In this document: positions 16,309 through 24,718 of the stretch, piece by piece
Layout: each line of letters begins with the position of its first letter
Position numbering within the stretch: position 1 is the first letter of the stretch
Origin: Alphaproteobacteria bacterium LSUCC0684
Lineage (GTDB): Bacteria > Pseudomonadota > Alphaproteobacteria > Puniceispirillales > UBA1172
Length of the DNA: 64,000 nucleotides
Direction of reading: 5' to 3'
Assembly: GCA_041228335.1 (NCBI GenBank)
Contig: CP166130.1
Span: 1,698,638-1,762,637 of the forward strand
Made by a program: the position numbers and the translations under genes
Notes under the pieces: model-generated
What the model saw: only the letters and a program-made list of their open reading frames with translations
What the model was told of the DNA's origin: nothing
Database searches by the model: none

Positions 16309-17109
16309 CTAGCCTGCCCCCCTGGTGCCCGTATCAAAGAAGCGGATACCGCTTGACGTGCTCTGCGGTGCAGCCAGCACGTTCCTGGCCAGCGATTTGA
16401 ACACCATCACTTCCGGCAGATCTTCCTTGTGAAGGACAACAGGTTTGCGATCGACAATCGATTTCCGGATACGCTGCGAGAAGGGCACATAGCCACCATA
16501 GCGAAGCTTGACGTCAAGGAACTGCATCACGATGGCGTTGAACTTGTCGTAATACTTTCTCGCCTCGGCATCGCTGCCCGCCATGTTGACGGCGATGGTG
16601 AAATCGACAAGACCTGTTTCAAGATGGCAGGCCTTGATGAAGGAATAGGCATCAAGGAAACTGGTCGGCTCACCCACCAGCACCACCACCGCCCGGTCGG
16701 AGGCGGCAACAAAGGAGACCGAATTATCCGATGCCCCGGCCGGAACATCGACGATCAGCACATCGATTTCATCCTTGAAGTGATCCATCATGCGGATGGT
16801 ATGATATCTGCCCGCGGGATCGACATTAAGCATTTCAAGAAGGCCGCTGCCACCCGAAACAATCCGGACCCCCCTGGGCCCGTCGCAGATAATCTCACTG
16901 ATGGTTTTCTGCCCGTTCAGCACATCGCTGAGGCTGTGCGCCGGGTTCACCCCGAGAAGAATATGTGAATTGGCCATGCCGAAATCCGCGTCGAAGATCG
17001 CAACGCGTTTGCCAAGTTTCTGAAGGGTCAGCGCCAGATTGACCGCAACGCTGGTCTTGCCGACACCGCCTTTCCCGCTTGATACTGCAATCGAGGTAGG
17101 CATAACCAT
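16309..17109 (-). CDS. flhG: MinD-like ATPase, flagellar number regulator FlhG/FleN
   Basis: A 266-residue ParA/MinD-family ATPase with a deviant Walker A motif GKGGVGKT (residues 12-19) and a Walker B DVPAG. FlhG controls flagellar number and placement, normally by stimulating the GTPase FlhF and by acting on the FleQ-type activator. Here the flhF slot is filled by a protein without the GTPase domain. A second ATG at 17103 is an alternative start. Confidence 0.9.
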   Translation of the reverse strand: MVMPTSIAVSSGKGGVGKTSVAVNLALTLQKLGKRVAIFDADFGMANSHILLGVNPAHSLSDVLNGQKTISEIICDGPRGVRIVSGGSGLLEMLNVDPAGRYHTIRMMDHFKDEIDVLIVDVPAGASDNSVSFVAASDRAVVVLVGEPTSFLDAYSFIKACHLETGLVDFTIAVNMAGSDAEARKYYDKFNAIVMQFLDVKLRYGGYVPFSQRIRKSIVDRKPVVLHKEDLPEVMVFKSLARNVLAAPQSTSSGIRFFDTGTRGAG

Positions 17110-17175
17110 TCTCTACTATATGCACATTACGGGTACATTATGCAATTTCTGATCCAACTCAAAAAATGCCGGGGT

Positions 17176-18252
17176 TCATGTGCCCAGATTTGCACGGGAG
17201 ACGGGCCTTGAGGCGCGTTCCACCGGGATGGCGATGATATCTGTCCGCACATCATCATCAAGCCGCGTTGCGAGTTCAAGCTGGGCGGAAACGGCGGCGG
17301 GCCGGCCCGGCCTGAGGGCGGGCTGATCGATCACCACATCACGTTCGGTCAGCACCAGCCCCTGATCGTCCTTGACCATGAAACGGATCACCGGGGCATC
17401 GGCGGAAAGCGGGTAATTGTTGGTCACCTTGCCTTTGATGCGGATGATATCGCCGAGGCGGACGGCCTCAAGATCGCTGACCTTGAAATACTCCATGCTG
17501 ACATTGACGGTCGCGCCGATGGTCGACATGAAGGTATCCACCATGGGCAGAAGCATCTCGCTCCGGTCCCTGATTGCATAGGCCCCGGCAGAGAGGCCCA
17601 TGAGGCAGGCAAGCGCGATGAAAGCAAAGCGGCGGCGCGACGTTGACCGGGCAGCCTCGCGCTGCCGGGTTGTGATCATCTCCTTAAGGGAGGTGAGCTC
17701 ATTACGGAAGCCATCAAGGGTCTTGGTTGTTTCTTCCTGATGCTGTTCGGATTTCTCAAAATACATGCGGGCGGTGTCCACGGCTTCACGCGAGAGGTCT
17801 TTAAGGGAATTCGTCTCTTTGGACAGACGCTCATTTTCCCATTGCAGCCGCCGCATCCGGATATTGATTTCGGATTCCCTTTCTCTGAGTTCATCGGCTT
17901 CGCGGGAATGTTCATCGGCATTACCGGTATCATCGCCGCCTTCAATCTTCTTCCAGAATTCATCGACGCTTTTCCTGTTCAACACCGGACCTGACGCGTT
18001 GGCGGCTGAGGCGGCCGCTTTCGCCCGGTCTCCTGCCTCGGGCGGGTTCAGCTCATCATGCATGATCCTGGTGAACACATCGCTGACTTGCCTGGGTTTC
18101 CGAAACTTGAACGCAACATCATTGGTGGCGCGGATTTCAAGCTTGCCGTCCCTTGTCGTGGTATCGAGGATCATGGCGTCTTCACCCAGCTGGGCGATGA
18201 TCTGATCCATGGCCGTCGCGCTATCGGCGGCTGAAACGGTAATGGTTGGCAT
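17176..18252 (-). CDS. FlhF-like N-terminal domain fused to coiled coil, membrane segment and C-terminal beta domain
   Basis: A 358-residue protein at the position normally held by flhF. Residues 1-50 (QIIAQLGEDAMILDTTTRDG, then EIRATND) resemble the FlhF N-terminal B domain. No SRP-type GTPase (no Walker A) follows. Instead there are a coiled coil (about 115-200), one transmembrane helix (209-227) and a C-terminal domain (about 240-345) resembling the DUF3426/FxLYD type. An excellent AAGGAGG Shine-Dalgarno sequence precedes the ATG. It could be a membrane polar marker that replaces FlhF, but this is inference. No homologue of this arrangement is recalled. Confidence 0.7.
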   Translation of the reverse strand: MPTITVSAADSATAMDQIIAQLGEDAMILDTTTRDGKLEIRATNDVAFKFRKPRQVSDVFTRIMHDELNPPEAGDRAKAAASAANASGPVLNRKSVDEFWKKIEGGDDTGNADEHSREADELRERESEINIRMRRLQWENERLSKETNSLKDLSREAVDTARMYFEKSEQHQEETTKTLDGFRNELTSLKEMITTRQREAARSTSRRRFAFIALACLMGLSAGAYAIRDRSEMLLPMVDTFMSTIGATVNVSMEYFKVSDLEAVRLGDIIRIKGKVTNNYPLSADAPVIRFMVKDDQGLVLTERDVVIDQPALRPGRPAAVSAQLELATRLDDDVRTDIIAIPVERASRPVSRANLGT

Positions 18253-18278
18253 AATACGTCCTCCTTAGGGTCCCTGGC

Positions 18279-20381
18279 TCAGGTTTCTGCCTCACCGCTG
18301 ATGGTGGCGATAAGTTCAATTTTGCGATTATCGGGTATCTCGGTGAACCCGATGACAATCATGTCGTCGATATGCTGCCGGATCAGTCGCGACAGGGAAC
18401 GCCGGATCACCGGCGAGACAACCAGCACCGCCTGCTTGCCGTTGGACGACATATCGTCGTTGATCTGATTGAGGCGAGTGAGCAGCTTTTCGGACAGCTC
18501 GTTGTCAATGATAAGCCCCTCATCCCCACTCTGCCGTTCCATGGTGATCAGCATGTTTTCAAGATCGGAATTCAGCGTGATCACCGGCAGCGGGCTGTTG
18601 AGCGGCGCCACCTGCTGGATCAGCATGCCGGCAAGTTCCGGCCGCAGTGCTTCGGCCATATCCGGAATGCTCATGTTGCGGGAAACAAGATGCGAGATAT
18701 TTTCAAGAATACGGCGCATATCGCTGATCGGCACGCGTTCCTGCAGCAGAATCCGCAAGACACCGGTCAGGTTATGCAGCGGGATCAGTTTCGGCACCAC
18801 CGACTGCACCAGATTGGGCGCCGTCTGGGCAAGGTTGTCGAGCAGTTTCTGCACATCATCCTGGCCGACAAGCTGATCGGCAAATTTGTAGAGAAGATGG
18901 CTCAGATGCGTGGCCAGCACCGATTCAGGCGCAATCGTCACATAACCGCGGGCTTCCGCTTCCCGTACCTGGTTCGAGGCAATCCAGACCGCATCCATGC
19001 CGAAGGTCGGGTCCTTGACCTCGATGCCGTCGATTTTGATATTCGTGTCTTCGCCCGCAATGGCGAGTTTGCGATCAGGATAGATTCTGTCCTCGCCGAC
19101 AATCGTCTGCCCCACCCTGATCTGATAGGTATTGGGCTGAAGTTTCATGTCATCCCTGATCCGCACCGACGGAACGACAAAGCCGAGCGCCGTCGAAACC
19201 TGGCGGCGGATACCGGTCACCCGCGAGCTCAGGAGCCCGCCATCTTCGTTATTGACCATCTCGATCAGGCCATATCCAAGCTGGATGGATACCGCCGAAT
19301 TATCCGCAATATCCGAAAGAGAGATTGCATCGGGGTTTTCCCCGGCTGTTTCCTCCTCGGCGAGGAGGTCGCTGTCGTCTTCCACGGCGCTGTTTTTTTC
19401 CTTGTGATAGGAATAAAAGGCGAGCGCTCCTGCAATCAGCGCGCCGGTGAGGAAAAGCCAGTTCGGCATCGCTGGCACAAGCCCGATCAACCCCAGCACC
19501 ACGGCCACCGGTATCCATGCCCGCGAGAGGTTGATCTGGCGGCCGATATGTTCCGCCATATCCTGGGTCGAGGAAACACGGGTGACGATCACCGCGGTCG
19601 AAATGGCCAGCAGGAGCGACGGGATCTGGGCAACAAGACCATCCCCGATCGACAGCAGCACATAGTTTTCCGCGGCAAGGCCAACCGGCATGTCATGCTG
19701 GGCGATACCGATGATCAAGCCGCCCAGCACGTTGATCACCAGAATCAGGATGGAGGCAACCGCGTCCCCTTTGACAAATTTGGACGCGCCATCCATGGCG
19801 CCGTAGAAATCCGCCTCGCTGGCGATCTCCTCGCGCCGCAGTTTGGCTTCTTCATTGGTGAGCACCCCGGCATTGAGATCGGCATCAATCGCCATCTGCT
19901 TGCCGGGCATCGCATCAAGGGTGAACCGGGCAGATACTTCCGAGACACGCCCCGCCCCTTTGGTGATCACCAAGAGGTTGATGATGATCAGGATAACAAA
20001 GACAAAAATCCCCACCGCGTAATTGCCGGCGATCACAAAGGCACCGAAAGCCTCGATCACCTCACCGGCGGCGTTGCTGCCGTTATGGCCTTCGGTCAGC
20101 ACCACCCGGGTCGAGGCGACATTGAGCCCGAGACGAAGCACGGTTGCGATCAAAAGAAGGCTCGGAAAGCTCGAGAAATCAAGCGGGCGATAGGTGTGCA
20201 TTGCCACCATCAGCACCAGCAGCGAAACAAGAATGTTGCTGACAAAAAAGATATCGAGAAGAAACGCCGGCAACGGTAGCACCATCATCGCAACAAGAAT
20301 GAGAATGCCCGCGGGCAACACACTGCCGCCAAAGGCGGCGCGCAAATTGGGGATATTCAGTCGCTGCAATACCGCGTCCAT
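18279..20381 (-). CDS. flhA: Flagellar type III export gate FlhA
   Basis: A 700-residue export-gate protein. About eight transmembrane helices occupy the first ~330 residues, including the FHIPEP-family signature RLGLNVASTRVVL with AAGEVIEAFG. A cytoplasmic domain follows, with a typical linker near residue 330. The gene heads a leftward operon: flhA, FlhF-like protein, flhG, fliA and a 134-residue ORF. A canonical sigma-54 promoter lies about 205 bases upstream on the same strand. Confidence 0.96.
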   Translation of the reverse strand: MDAVLQRLNIPNLRAAFGGSVLPAGILILVAMMVLPLPAFLLDIFFVSNILVSLLVLMVAMHTYRPLDFSSFPSLLLIATVLRLGLNVASTRVVLTEGHNGSNAAGEVIEAFGAFVIAGNYAVGIFVFVILIIINLLVITKGAGRVSEVSARFTLDAMPGKQMAIDADLNAGVLTNEEAKLRREEIASEADFYGAMDGASKFVKGDAVASILILVINVLGGLIIGIAQHDMPVGLAAENYVLLSIGDGLVAQIPSLLLAISTAVIVTRVSSTQDMAEHIGRQINLSRAWIPVAVVLGLIGLVPAMPNWLFLTGALIAGALAFYSYHKEKNSAVEDDSDLLAEEETAGENPDAISLSDIADNSAVSIQLGYGLIEMVNNEDGGLLSSRVTGIRRQVSTALGFVVPSVRIRDDMKLQPNTYQIRVGQTIVGEDRIYPDRKLAIAGEDTNIKIDGIEVKDPTFGMDAVWIASNQVREAEARGYVTIAPESVLATHLSHLLYKFADQLVGQDDVQKLLDNLAQTAPNLVQSVVPKLIPLHNLTGVLRILLQERVPISDMRRILENISHLVSRNMSIPDMAEALRPELAGMLIQQVAPLNSPLPVITLNSDLENMLITMERQSGDEGLIIDNELSEKLLTRLNQINDDMSSNGKQAVLVVSPVIRRSLSRLIRQHIDDMIVIGFTEIPDNRKIELIATISGEAET

Positions 20382-20585
20382 TTTCTACCAGCCTCTTTTC
20401 TCTGTCCGGGCCCTGATCCGCGCCGGGGAAACTTCATGGATGGCAGGATTTCGACTGTCAGAAAACCGACAACCTGCCGTGCCTTCGGAAGGCGGGCTTA
20501 TGATTATCACATTGTTTTCAAACATTTTATTTTCCATCTTTTCGGTCTTCCATCCGGATTGCGGATCGCGTGTCATGGAGAAGAA

Positions 20586-20601
20586 GGCAAAAGCCGTGCC
20601 A
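20586..20601 (-). promoter_or_regulatory. Sigma-54 promoter for the flhA operon
   Basis: Read on the minus strand: TGGCAC-GGCTT-TTGCC, a perfect -24/-12 pair (GG and GC separated by 10 bases). The start site would be near 20574, leaving a long leader of about 190 bases before the flhA ATG. Confidence 0.85.
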
Positions 20602-20641
20602 GCCCGCATCGGGGAGGTGATTTTTTGTTCCCGCGGGGATC

Positions 20642-20657
20642 TGGCACAAATCATGCA
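20642..20657 (+). promoter_or_regulatory. Sigma-54 promoter for the flgP/flgT-like operon
   Basis: TGGCAC-AAATC-ATGCA: GG and GC are correctly spaced (10 bases), with one departure (A for the first T of TTGCA). The start site would be near 20668, 30 bases before the ATG at 20698. Confidence 0.8.
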
Positions 20658-20697
20658 AGGGGACCGGGCAGATGAATTTCTCGGATGGAGCTAAACC

Positions 20698-21225
20698 ATG
20701 ACCAAATCCAATTTCAAGCCTCTGTTGATGTTGCCGGTGGTGGCGCTGCTCGGTGCCTGCCAGGTGCCGGTGGTGCTGACGGATGGCAAATCCCTCACCA
20801 ACGCCCCGGGCGCCGGCATGACGGATCTGGAATTGAGCCAGGCGGAATCACTCAAGGCCGTCAGCGAGGTTCTCGATGCCAAGGCCGAAGCCATCCCGAC
20901 GCTGAATGCCGTCGGCTATGCGGTTGTATCTTCGCAGCCGGGCCGGTCCGAAGCCCAGAAGCGGCTGATGGCCATCCGCGCCGCCCGCATGGCCGCGATG
21001 CGTGATCTGGCCGAACAGATCCATGGCCTCAAGGTTGACAGTTCCACCACCGTGATCGATCTCATGGTCCAGAACGATACCTTCCGGGGCATCGTCACCG
21101 GTACCATTCGCGGCGCCCGTACCGTACGGATCAACCCGACCGGCGCGGACACTTATGAAATCGTTCTTGAAATCGACCGTGAAATGATTGCCTATCTGAT
21201 GGATAGCGCAAGGCAGGTCATCTGA
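20698..21225 (+). CDS. FlgP-like flagellar outer-membrane lipoprotein (LPP20 family)
   Basis: A 175-residue lipoprotein with a lipobox LLGAC (lipidated Cys21). Its body resembles the LPP20/FlgP family (AQKRLMAIRAARMAAMRDLAE, then VKGxIxGA-like GIVTGTIRGARTV). In Vibrio, FlgP forms the H-ring around the P/L ring together with FlgO and FlgT. It heads a rightward operon controlled by the sigma-54 promoter just upstream; the FlgT-like gene follows. The gene symbol is withheld because the homology is by motif only. Confidence 0.72.
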   Translation: MTKSNFKPLLMLPVVALLGACQVPVVLTDGKSLTNAPGAGMTDLELSQAESLKAVSEVLDAKAEAIPTLNAVGYAVVSSQPGRSEAQKRLMAIRAARMAAMRDLAEQIHGLKVDSSTTVIDLMVQNDTFRGIVTGTIRGARTVRINPTGADTYEIVLEIDREMIAYLMDSARQVI

Positions 21226-21244
21226 TCTTTTCGAGCCTGTTGTC

Positions 21245-22423
21245 ATGACCAGCACCATCCCGCCCGTTGCCGCCACGCCCTGCCTGAAGCCATTCAGGCA
21301 GGCTTTCGTGATGCTGGCGGGGGCTTTTCTGGTGGTGCTCGCCGCCCTGCCCCATCCGGCCCGGGCGCAACTGAACTTCACCGAATCCACGGGAAGAGCG
21401 GTTATTCAGGAAGGCGCCGATGCGAGCGAGGCCCGCATGATGGCGCTCGAAGACGCGCTGTATCTGGCCGCCCTGCAAGGCGGTGCGACCATCGACGGAT
21501 TTTCCTCGGTCAGCACCGACACCAGCCTCAATGATTTTCTTCTTGTCCGCCCGGCCAGCATGATCATGGACTACACCATCATCGATGAAATCGAGGACAG
21601 CACCCATTATTCGGTCACCATCCGGGCGGTCATCGGCGAGAAAGAGACCGCAACCTGTGTTCGGCCGATGGTGAACGCCACGCTCTACCAGCCCGAGATC
21701 AGGATAAGCGCCAAGGTTCCCGGCTGGGCTTCGGCCTACAGTCCGGCGATTGCCCGCCTGCTGACGCGATCGCTCAACGAGCGGGACAGTATCGAGCTCA
21801 TCAATGCCAGCAACCGGAGATTTTCCGCCTCCAGCCTGACCAATACAAACGATGCGTTTGACTACGCCGCCCTTACCGGCGGCAGCGTGCGGGTCAGCGA
21901 TGGTGATTTTGCCCTGGTGCCGGAAATCCGCATGGATCATGAACGTACCGGTTCAGGTCTCCTGCGCGAGGAATTCGTCATCCTCACCGTAACGCTTAAT
22001 GGTTTTCATGGCCGCAGCTATGCGCCGGCTTTCAGCGAGACTTCACGTGTTCGCATTCCGGTGAAACGCTCAACCCCGCTTGCCACCATCGACCAGCTGA
22101 CCCGGAAAACCCGGGATGAGCTGACCGCGGCCATGGGGCTTCCGGTGCCGGAAGTGATCGATGCCGCCATCAGCGCCATGACCTGCCAGCCGCTCGAAGC
22201 TCGGCTTGTTCTCACCAACACCACCCTTTCGGTGCCTTTCGGCCGCAACCAGGGCCTGAACGAAAACTCACTTGCCGTCACCAGCGGTGGCGACATGAAC
22301 TGGACGGTGCTGCGGGTCACCTCTCTTGACGAGACCAGCGCAAGCCTTGCGCCGCTGGACCCGGGCCGCGATGTTGCTAAACTTGCCGGAAAGACGGTCG
22401 AATTTATGGAGTTATCCCGATGA
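21245..22423 (+). CDS. FlgT-like flagellar assembly protein
   Basis: A 392-residue exported protein with a signal peptide ending near residue 42 (ARAQL). The first mature segment (VIQEGADASEARMMALEDAL) resembles the N-terminal domain of Vibrio FlgT, which stabilises the H ring. It lies between the FlgP-like and LysM-type genes and overlaps the next gene's start by four bases (ATGA). I assign FlgT-like on the N-terminal motif and context; the remaining domains are more divergent. Confidence 0.6.
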   Translation: MTSTIPPVAATPCLKPFRQAFVMLAGAFLVVLAALPHPARAQLNFTESTGRAVIQEGADASEARMMALEDALYLAALQGGATIDGFSSVSTDTSLNDFLLVRPASMIMDYTIIDEIEDSTHYSVTIRAVIGEKETATCVRPMVNATLYQPEIRISAKVPGWASAYSPAIARLLTRSLNERDSIELINASNRRFSASSLTNTNDAFDYAALTGGSVRVSDGDFALVPEIRMDHERTGSGLLREEFVILTVTLNGFHGRSYAPAFSETSRVRIPVKRSTPLATIDQLTRKTRDELTAAMGLPVPEVIDAAISAMTCQPLEARLVLTNTTLSVPFGRNQGLNENSLAVTSGGDMNWTVLRVTSLDETSASLAPLDPGRDVAKLAGKTVEFMELSR

Positions 22424-22848
22424 TGATATCACGCTTGATGATGGTGGGGCTTGTCTTGATGCTCCCCCTTGCCGCCCAGGCCCAGTCCCAGCCGCTGATC
22501 GTGCTGGAATATCCCGGCGGCTATTCTGCCTCTTCGGATTCAGACAACCCCTTTGTCCAGGATGAGAACTATTCGGCCAAGCACCGGGTTCAATCCGGCG
22601 AAACCCTGAGCCATGTCATGGAAAAACACTACGCGGGAAGCGGGCTCAACATGCGGTTCATCGAAATGGCGATTGTCATGAAAAACAAACATGCCTTTGT
22701 CCGCAACAACCCGCACTATCTTTATGCCGACAAGACGCTTCATCTGCCTTCTCTCAATGAAATCAAAGCATTGATCATGGGTCAAACCAATGATACGCCA
22801 AGCACCTCATCCAGCATCACCGATCAGATCTTTTTCTTTGGCAGCTAG
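22420..22848 (+). CDS. Exported LysM-like protein
   Basis: A 142-residue exported protein. A signal peptide ends near residue 21, and a LysM/FimV-like segment follows (HRVQSGETLSHVMEKHY to LYADKTLHLPS), with the GDTL-type loop reading SGETLS. LysM modules bind peptidoglycan, so it may anchor the outer ring proteins to the cell wall. The start overlaps the flgT-like stop, and the flgA start lies within its last 59 bases. A serine/threonine-rich tail follows. Confidence 0.7.
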   Translation: MMISRLMMVGLVLMLPLAAQAQSQPLIVLEYPGGYSASSDSDNPFVQDENYSAKHRVQSGETLSHVMEKHYAGSGLNMRFIEMAIVMKNKHAFVRNNPHYLYADKTLHLPSLNEIKALIMGQTNDTPSTSSSITDQIFFFGS

Positions 22849-23578
22849 TCTGGCCGCGGTGCTGACGGTATCCGCGGCTCTGCCCGCGGCGGCATCGGCG
22901 GATGCCCGGGACACCCCGCTTACCGGCGCGATAATCGCCCGCCATATCGAAGCGCTGCTGGCCGCGCGCAACATTGCGGGCACGCCCGTGCTTAACCTCA
23001 AGGAAAAGCACAACCCCTGCCCCGGCGAGATTGCGGCAGCGCCAATGTTCAAGAACTGGAAAACCATCAAAGTGACCTGTTCGTCCGCTGCGCAATGGCG
23101 GCTGCTGGTGCGGGTGGAACTGGACGATGAAAACATGGCTCCGGCAAGACCTGCGGCCTCTTCAGGGCAGACAGGGGAAACGGACAGATCAGCCGGATCG
23201 CACCGGGCGCTTGCACTGAATCGCAGCATGGCCAAGGGGGAGGTCATCATGCAGGAAGATGTGCTGATGGTGCCGATTTCCGCCCAGCAGAATTATGGTG
23301 TTTTCCATGATGCCGATGACATTATCGGTCGCCGTGTCCGCACCCCGATCACGGCCAATTCCCCGATCAAATCACGCCAGCTTGAGCCGAAATATCTGGT
23401 CGAGGAAAAAAAGCCGGTGATCATCGCCGTCAGCAGCGGCGGAATTTATGTGGAAATGTCCGGAATTTCGTTGCAAAATGGGCAGTTAGGTGAAGCCATA
23501 AAAGTCGAGAATATATCGAGCGGCAAGACGATTACGGGAAAAGTTATCGGATTGAGAAAAATTTCACCCATGCACTAA
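22790..23578 (+). CDS. flgA: Flagellar P-ring assembly chaperone FlgA
   Basis: A 262-residue periplasmic protein with a signal peptide and the C-terminal SAF-type fold of FlgA (ALNRSMAKGEVIMQEDVLMV, then RRVRTPITANSPI and ENISSGKTITGKV). It assists FlgI polymerisation into the P ring. Its start lies inside the end of the LysM-like gene in another frame (59-base overlap), which is unusual but supported by the signal peptide. flgM follows after 25 bases. Confidence 0.88.
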   Translation: MIRQAPHPASPIRSFSLAASLAAVLTVSAALPAAASADARDTPLTGAIIARHIEALLAARNIAGTPVLNLKEKHNPCPGEIAAAPMFKNWKTIKVTCSSAAQWRLLVRVELDDENMAPARPAASSGQTGETDRSAGSHRALALNRSMAKGEVIMQEDVLMVPISAQQNYGVFHDADDIIGRRVRTPITANSPIKSRQLEPKYLVEEKKPVIIAVSSGGIYVEMSGISLQNGQLGEAIKVENISSGKTITGKVIGLRKISPMH

Positions 23579-23603
23579 AATATCCGGAAGCTGGGTCGTT
23601 AAC

Positions 23604-23921
23604 ATGTCTGAGGAGGCTAGACCGATGGTTGAGTCGATTAAAAACACCATGAACAGGGTTGATGTTCCGCGTAATCGCCAGGGCGATACCGCAACCGCAT
23701 CTCGCACCCCTGTGTCGGCAGCAGCTGGAAGCATCCCAACGGCCTCGGTAGACAATAGCGTTGATACCCCGAAGGTAGTCGCACAACTCGCCGAGAGCCC
23801 GCCGGTGAATACAGAAGCCGTCGCACGCATCAAAGCTGCCATAGCGCAAGGGAAATATCCCATTGATGTCGATCAGATCACTGACGCATTGATGGATGCA
23901 TATCGCGAACTTAAAAGCTAA
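23604..23921 (+). CDS. flgM: Anti-sigma-28 factor FlgM
   Basis: A 105-residue protein whose C-terminal half (VNTEAVARIKAAIAQGKYPI followed by DVDQITDALMDAYREL) is the typical FlgM sigma-binding segment. The N-terminal half is polar and Ser/Thr/Ala-rich, as expected for the unfolded export signal. It restrains FliA until the hook is complete. flgA-flgM-flgN-like order is a standard late/middle gene arrangement. Confidence 0.9.
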   Translation: MSEEARPMVESIKNTMNRVDVPRNRQGDTATASRTPVSAAAGSIPTASVDNSVDTPKVVAQLAESPPVNTEAVARIKAAIAQGKYPIDVDQITDALMDAYRELKS

Positions 23922-23944
23922 ACTGTCGTCAGGAGTTCATTCTG

Positions 23945-24253
23945 ATGACAGTTAGCCCTGTTGAAGATCATTTTGCCATCATTGAGCGGCTGCTCGATGG
24001 TGTGTCTGCGCATGGGGATGACGGAACCTCGGACTCCCCTGCCCTTATTGCACCTGCATTTCAGGAAGAACTGGGCGAGGCGCTGGCCAATCTCCGGCAG
24101 GACATGGAAGACGGCAAGATCACGGTCACGGAACAGGACCGGGGCAGGCTCAACGCCATTTTCCAGCGGATTCTGAAACTTGAGGGCATGACCCATGCCC
24201 GACTCAGCTGGTTTTCCGATCTCGAGGCAAATCTGCGCAATCAAGACAAGTGA
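23945..24253 (+). CDS. FlgN-like chaperone candidate
   Basis: A 102-residue helical protein directly after flgM, where flgN normally lies. It has no strong motif, but the size, helical content and position fit FlgN, the chaperone of hook-associated proteins FlgK and FlgL. It converges with a leftward lipoprotein-like gene. The 48-base gap shows no clear T-tailed terminator. The assignment is by context. Confidence 0.5.
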   Translation: MTVSPVEDHFAIIERLLDGVSAHGDDGTSDSPALIAPAFQEELGEALANLRQDMEDGKITVTEQDRGRLNAIFQRILKLEGMTHARLSWFSDLEANLRNQDK

Positions 24254-24301
24254 AACTGTGCCCGGATAACGGCGCGGCGGCAGAACCCGTCACGTTTAAC
24301 C

Positions 24302-24718
24302 CTACATGGTGAAGAGTGATTTCTCGCACCGGATATAGTTTGCGATAGTGCCGACGGTGACCTGCATATGTCCCGTGTTGCGATCGATGATCAGGACCAT
24401 CTCATCATTGGCCATGATCACCTGCTCACGGGTGATGCTGCCGATGGTCATGGTGTAGTCCCGGCCGATCTCAATGATCGATGCCGCCGCGCCGGCGCGA
24501 TCATCGTTGATCACCACCTCCACCAGACCAAGACGATTGGAAGGGCAGGCATATTTTTCATGCCGGAACCGCTCGCATGAACCCAGAAGAGGCGCGGCCA
24601 TGATGGCGACAAGCCCCTTGAGCAGGGTTGTGCCGACTTCCCTGCGCGCAAGAGAGATGTCGATGGCCTGCCGGATCCCGGTTTCAGCTTTTTTCTGCAT
24701 CATCGCCTGCTGCTTCAT
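24302..24718 (-). CDS. Putative lipoprotein of unknown function
   Basis: A 138-residue protein with a basic N-region and a hydrophobic segment ending in a lipobox (LLGSC, Cys near residue 52). The rest predicts beta-rich secondary structure (LGLVEVVIND, YTMTIGSITREQVIM). The chosen ATG (24718) follows AGGCGAGG and lies inside the end of the upstream gene; ATGs at 24703 and 24700 are alternatives. A long N-region before the lipobox is unusual. It belongs to a two-gene leftward unit with 24684-25400. Confidence 0.55.
   Translation of the reverse strand: MKQQAMMQKKAETGIRQAIDISLARREVGTTLLKGLVAIMAAPLLGSCERFRHEKYACPSNRLGLVEVVINDDRAGAAASIIEIGRDYTMTIGSITREQVIMANDEMVLIIDRNTGHMQVTVGTIANYIRCEKSLFTM

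Larger units (their letters stand above)
20382..20697. other. 316-bp divergent intergenic region, flhA / flgP-like
   Basis: No gene seen. It carries two back-to-back sigma-54 promoters, listed separately: one on the minus strand (20586-20601) toward flhA and one on the plus strand (20642-20657) toward the flgP-like gene. An AT-rich stretch lies between about 20510 and 20545. Confidence 0.6.

Noticed and set aside
18372-20279. Long plus-strand open frame opposite flhA (635 codons)
   Set aside because: It is the antisense shadow of a clearly conserved flhA; its translation is His/Arg/Gln-rich with no domain.
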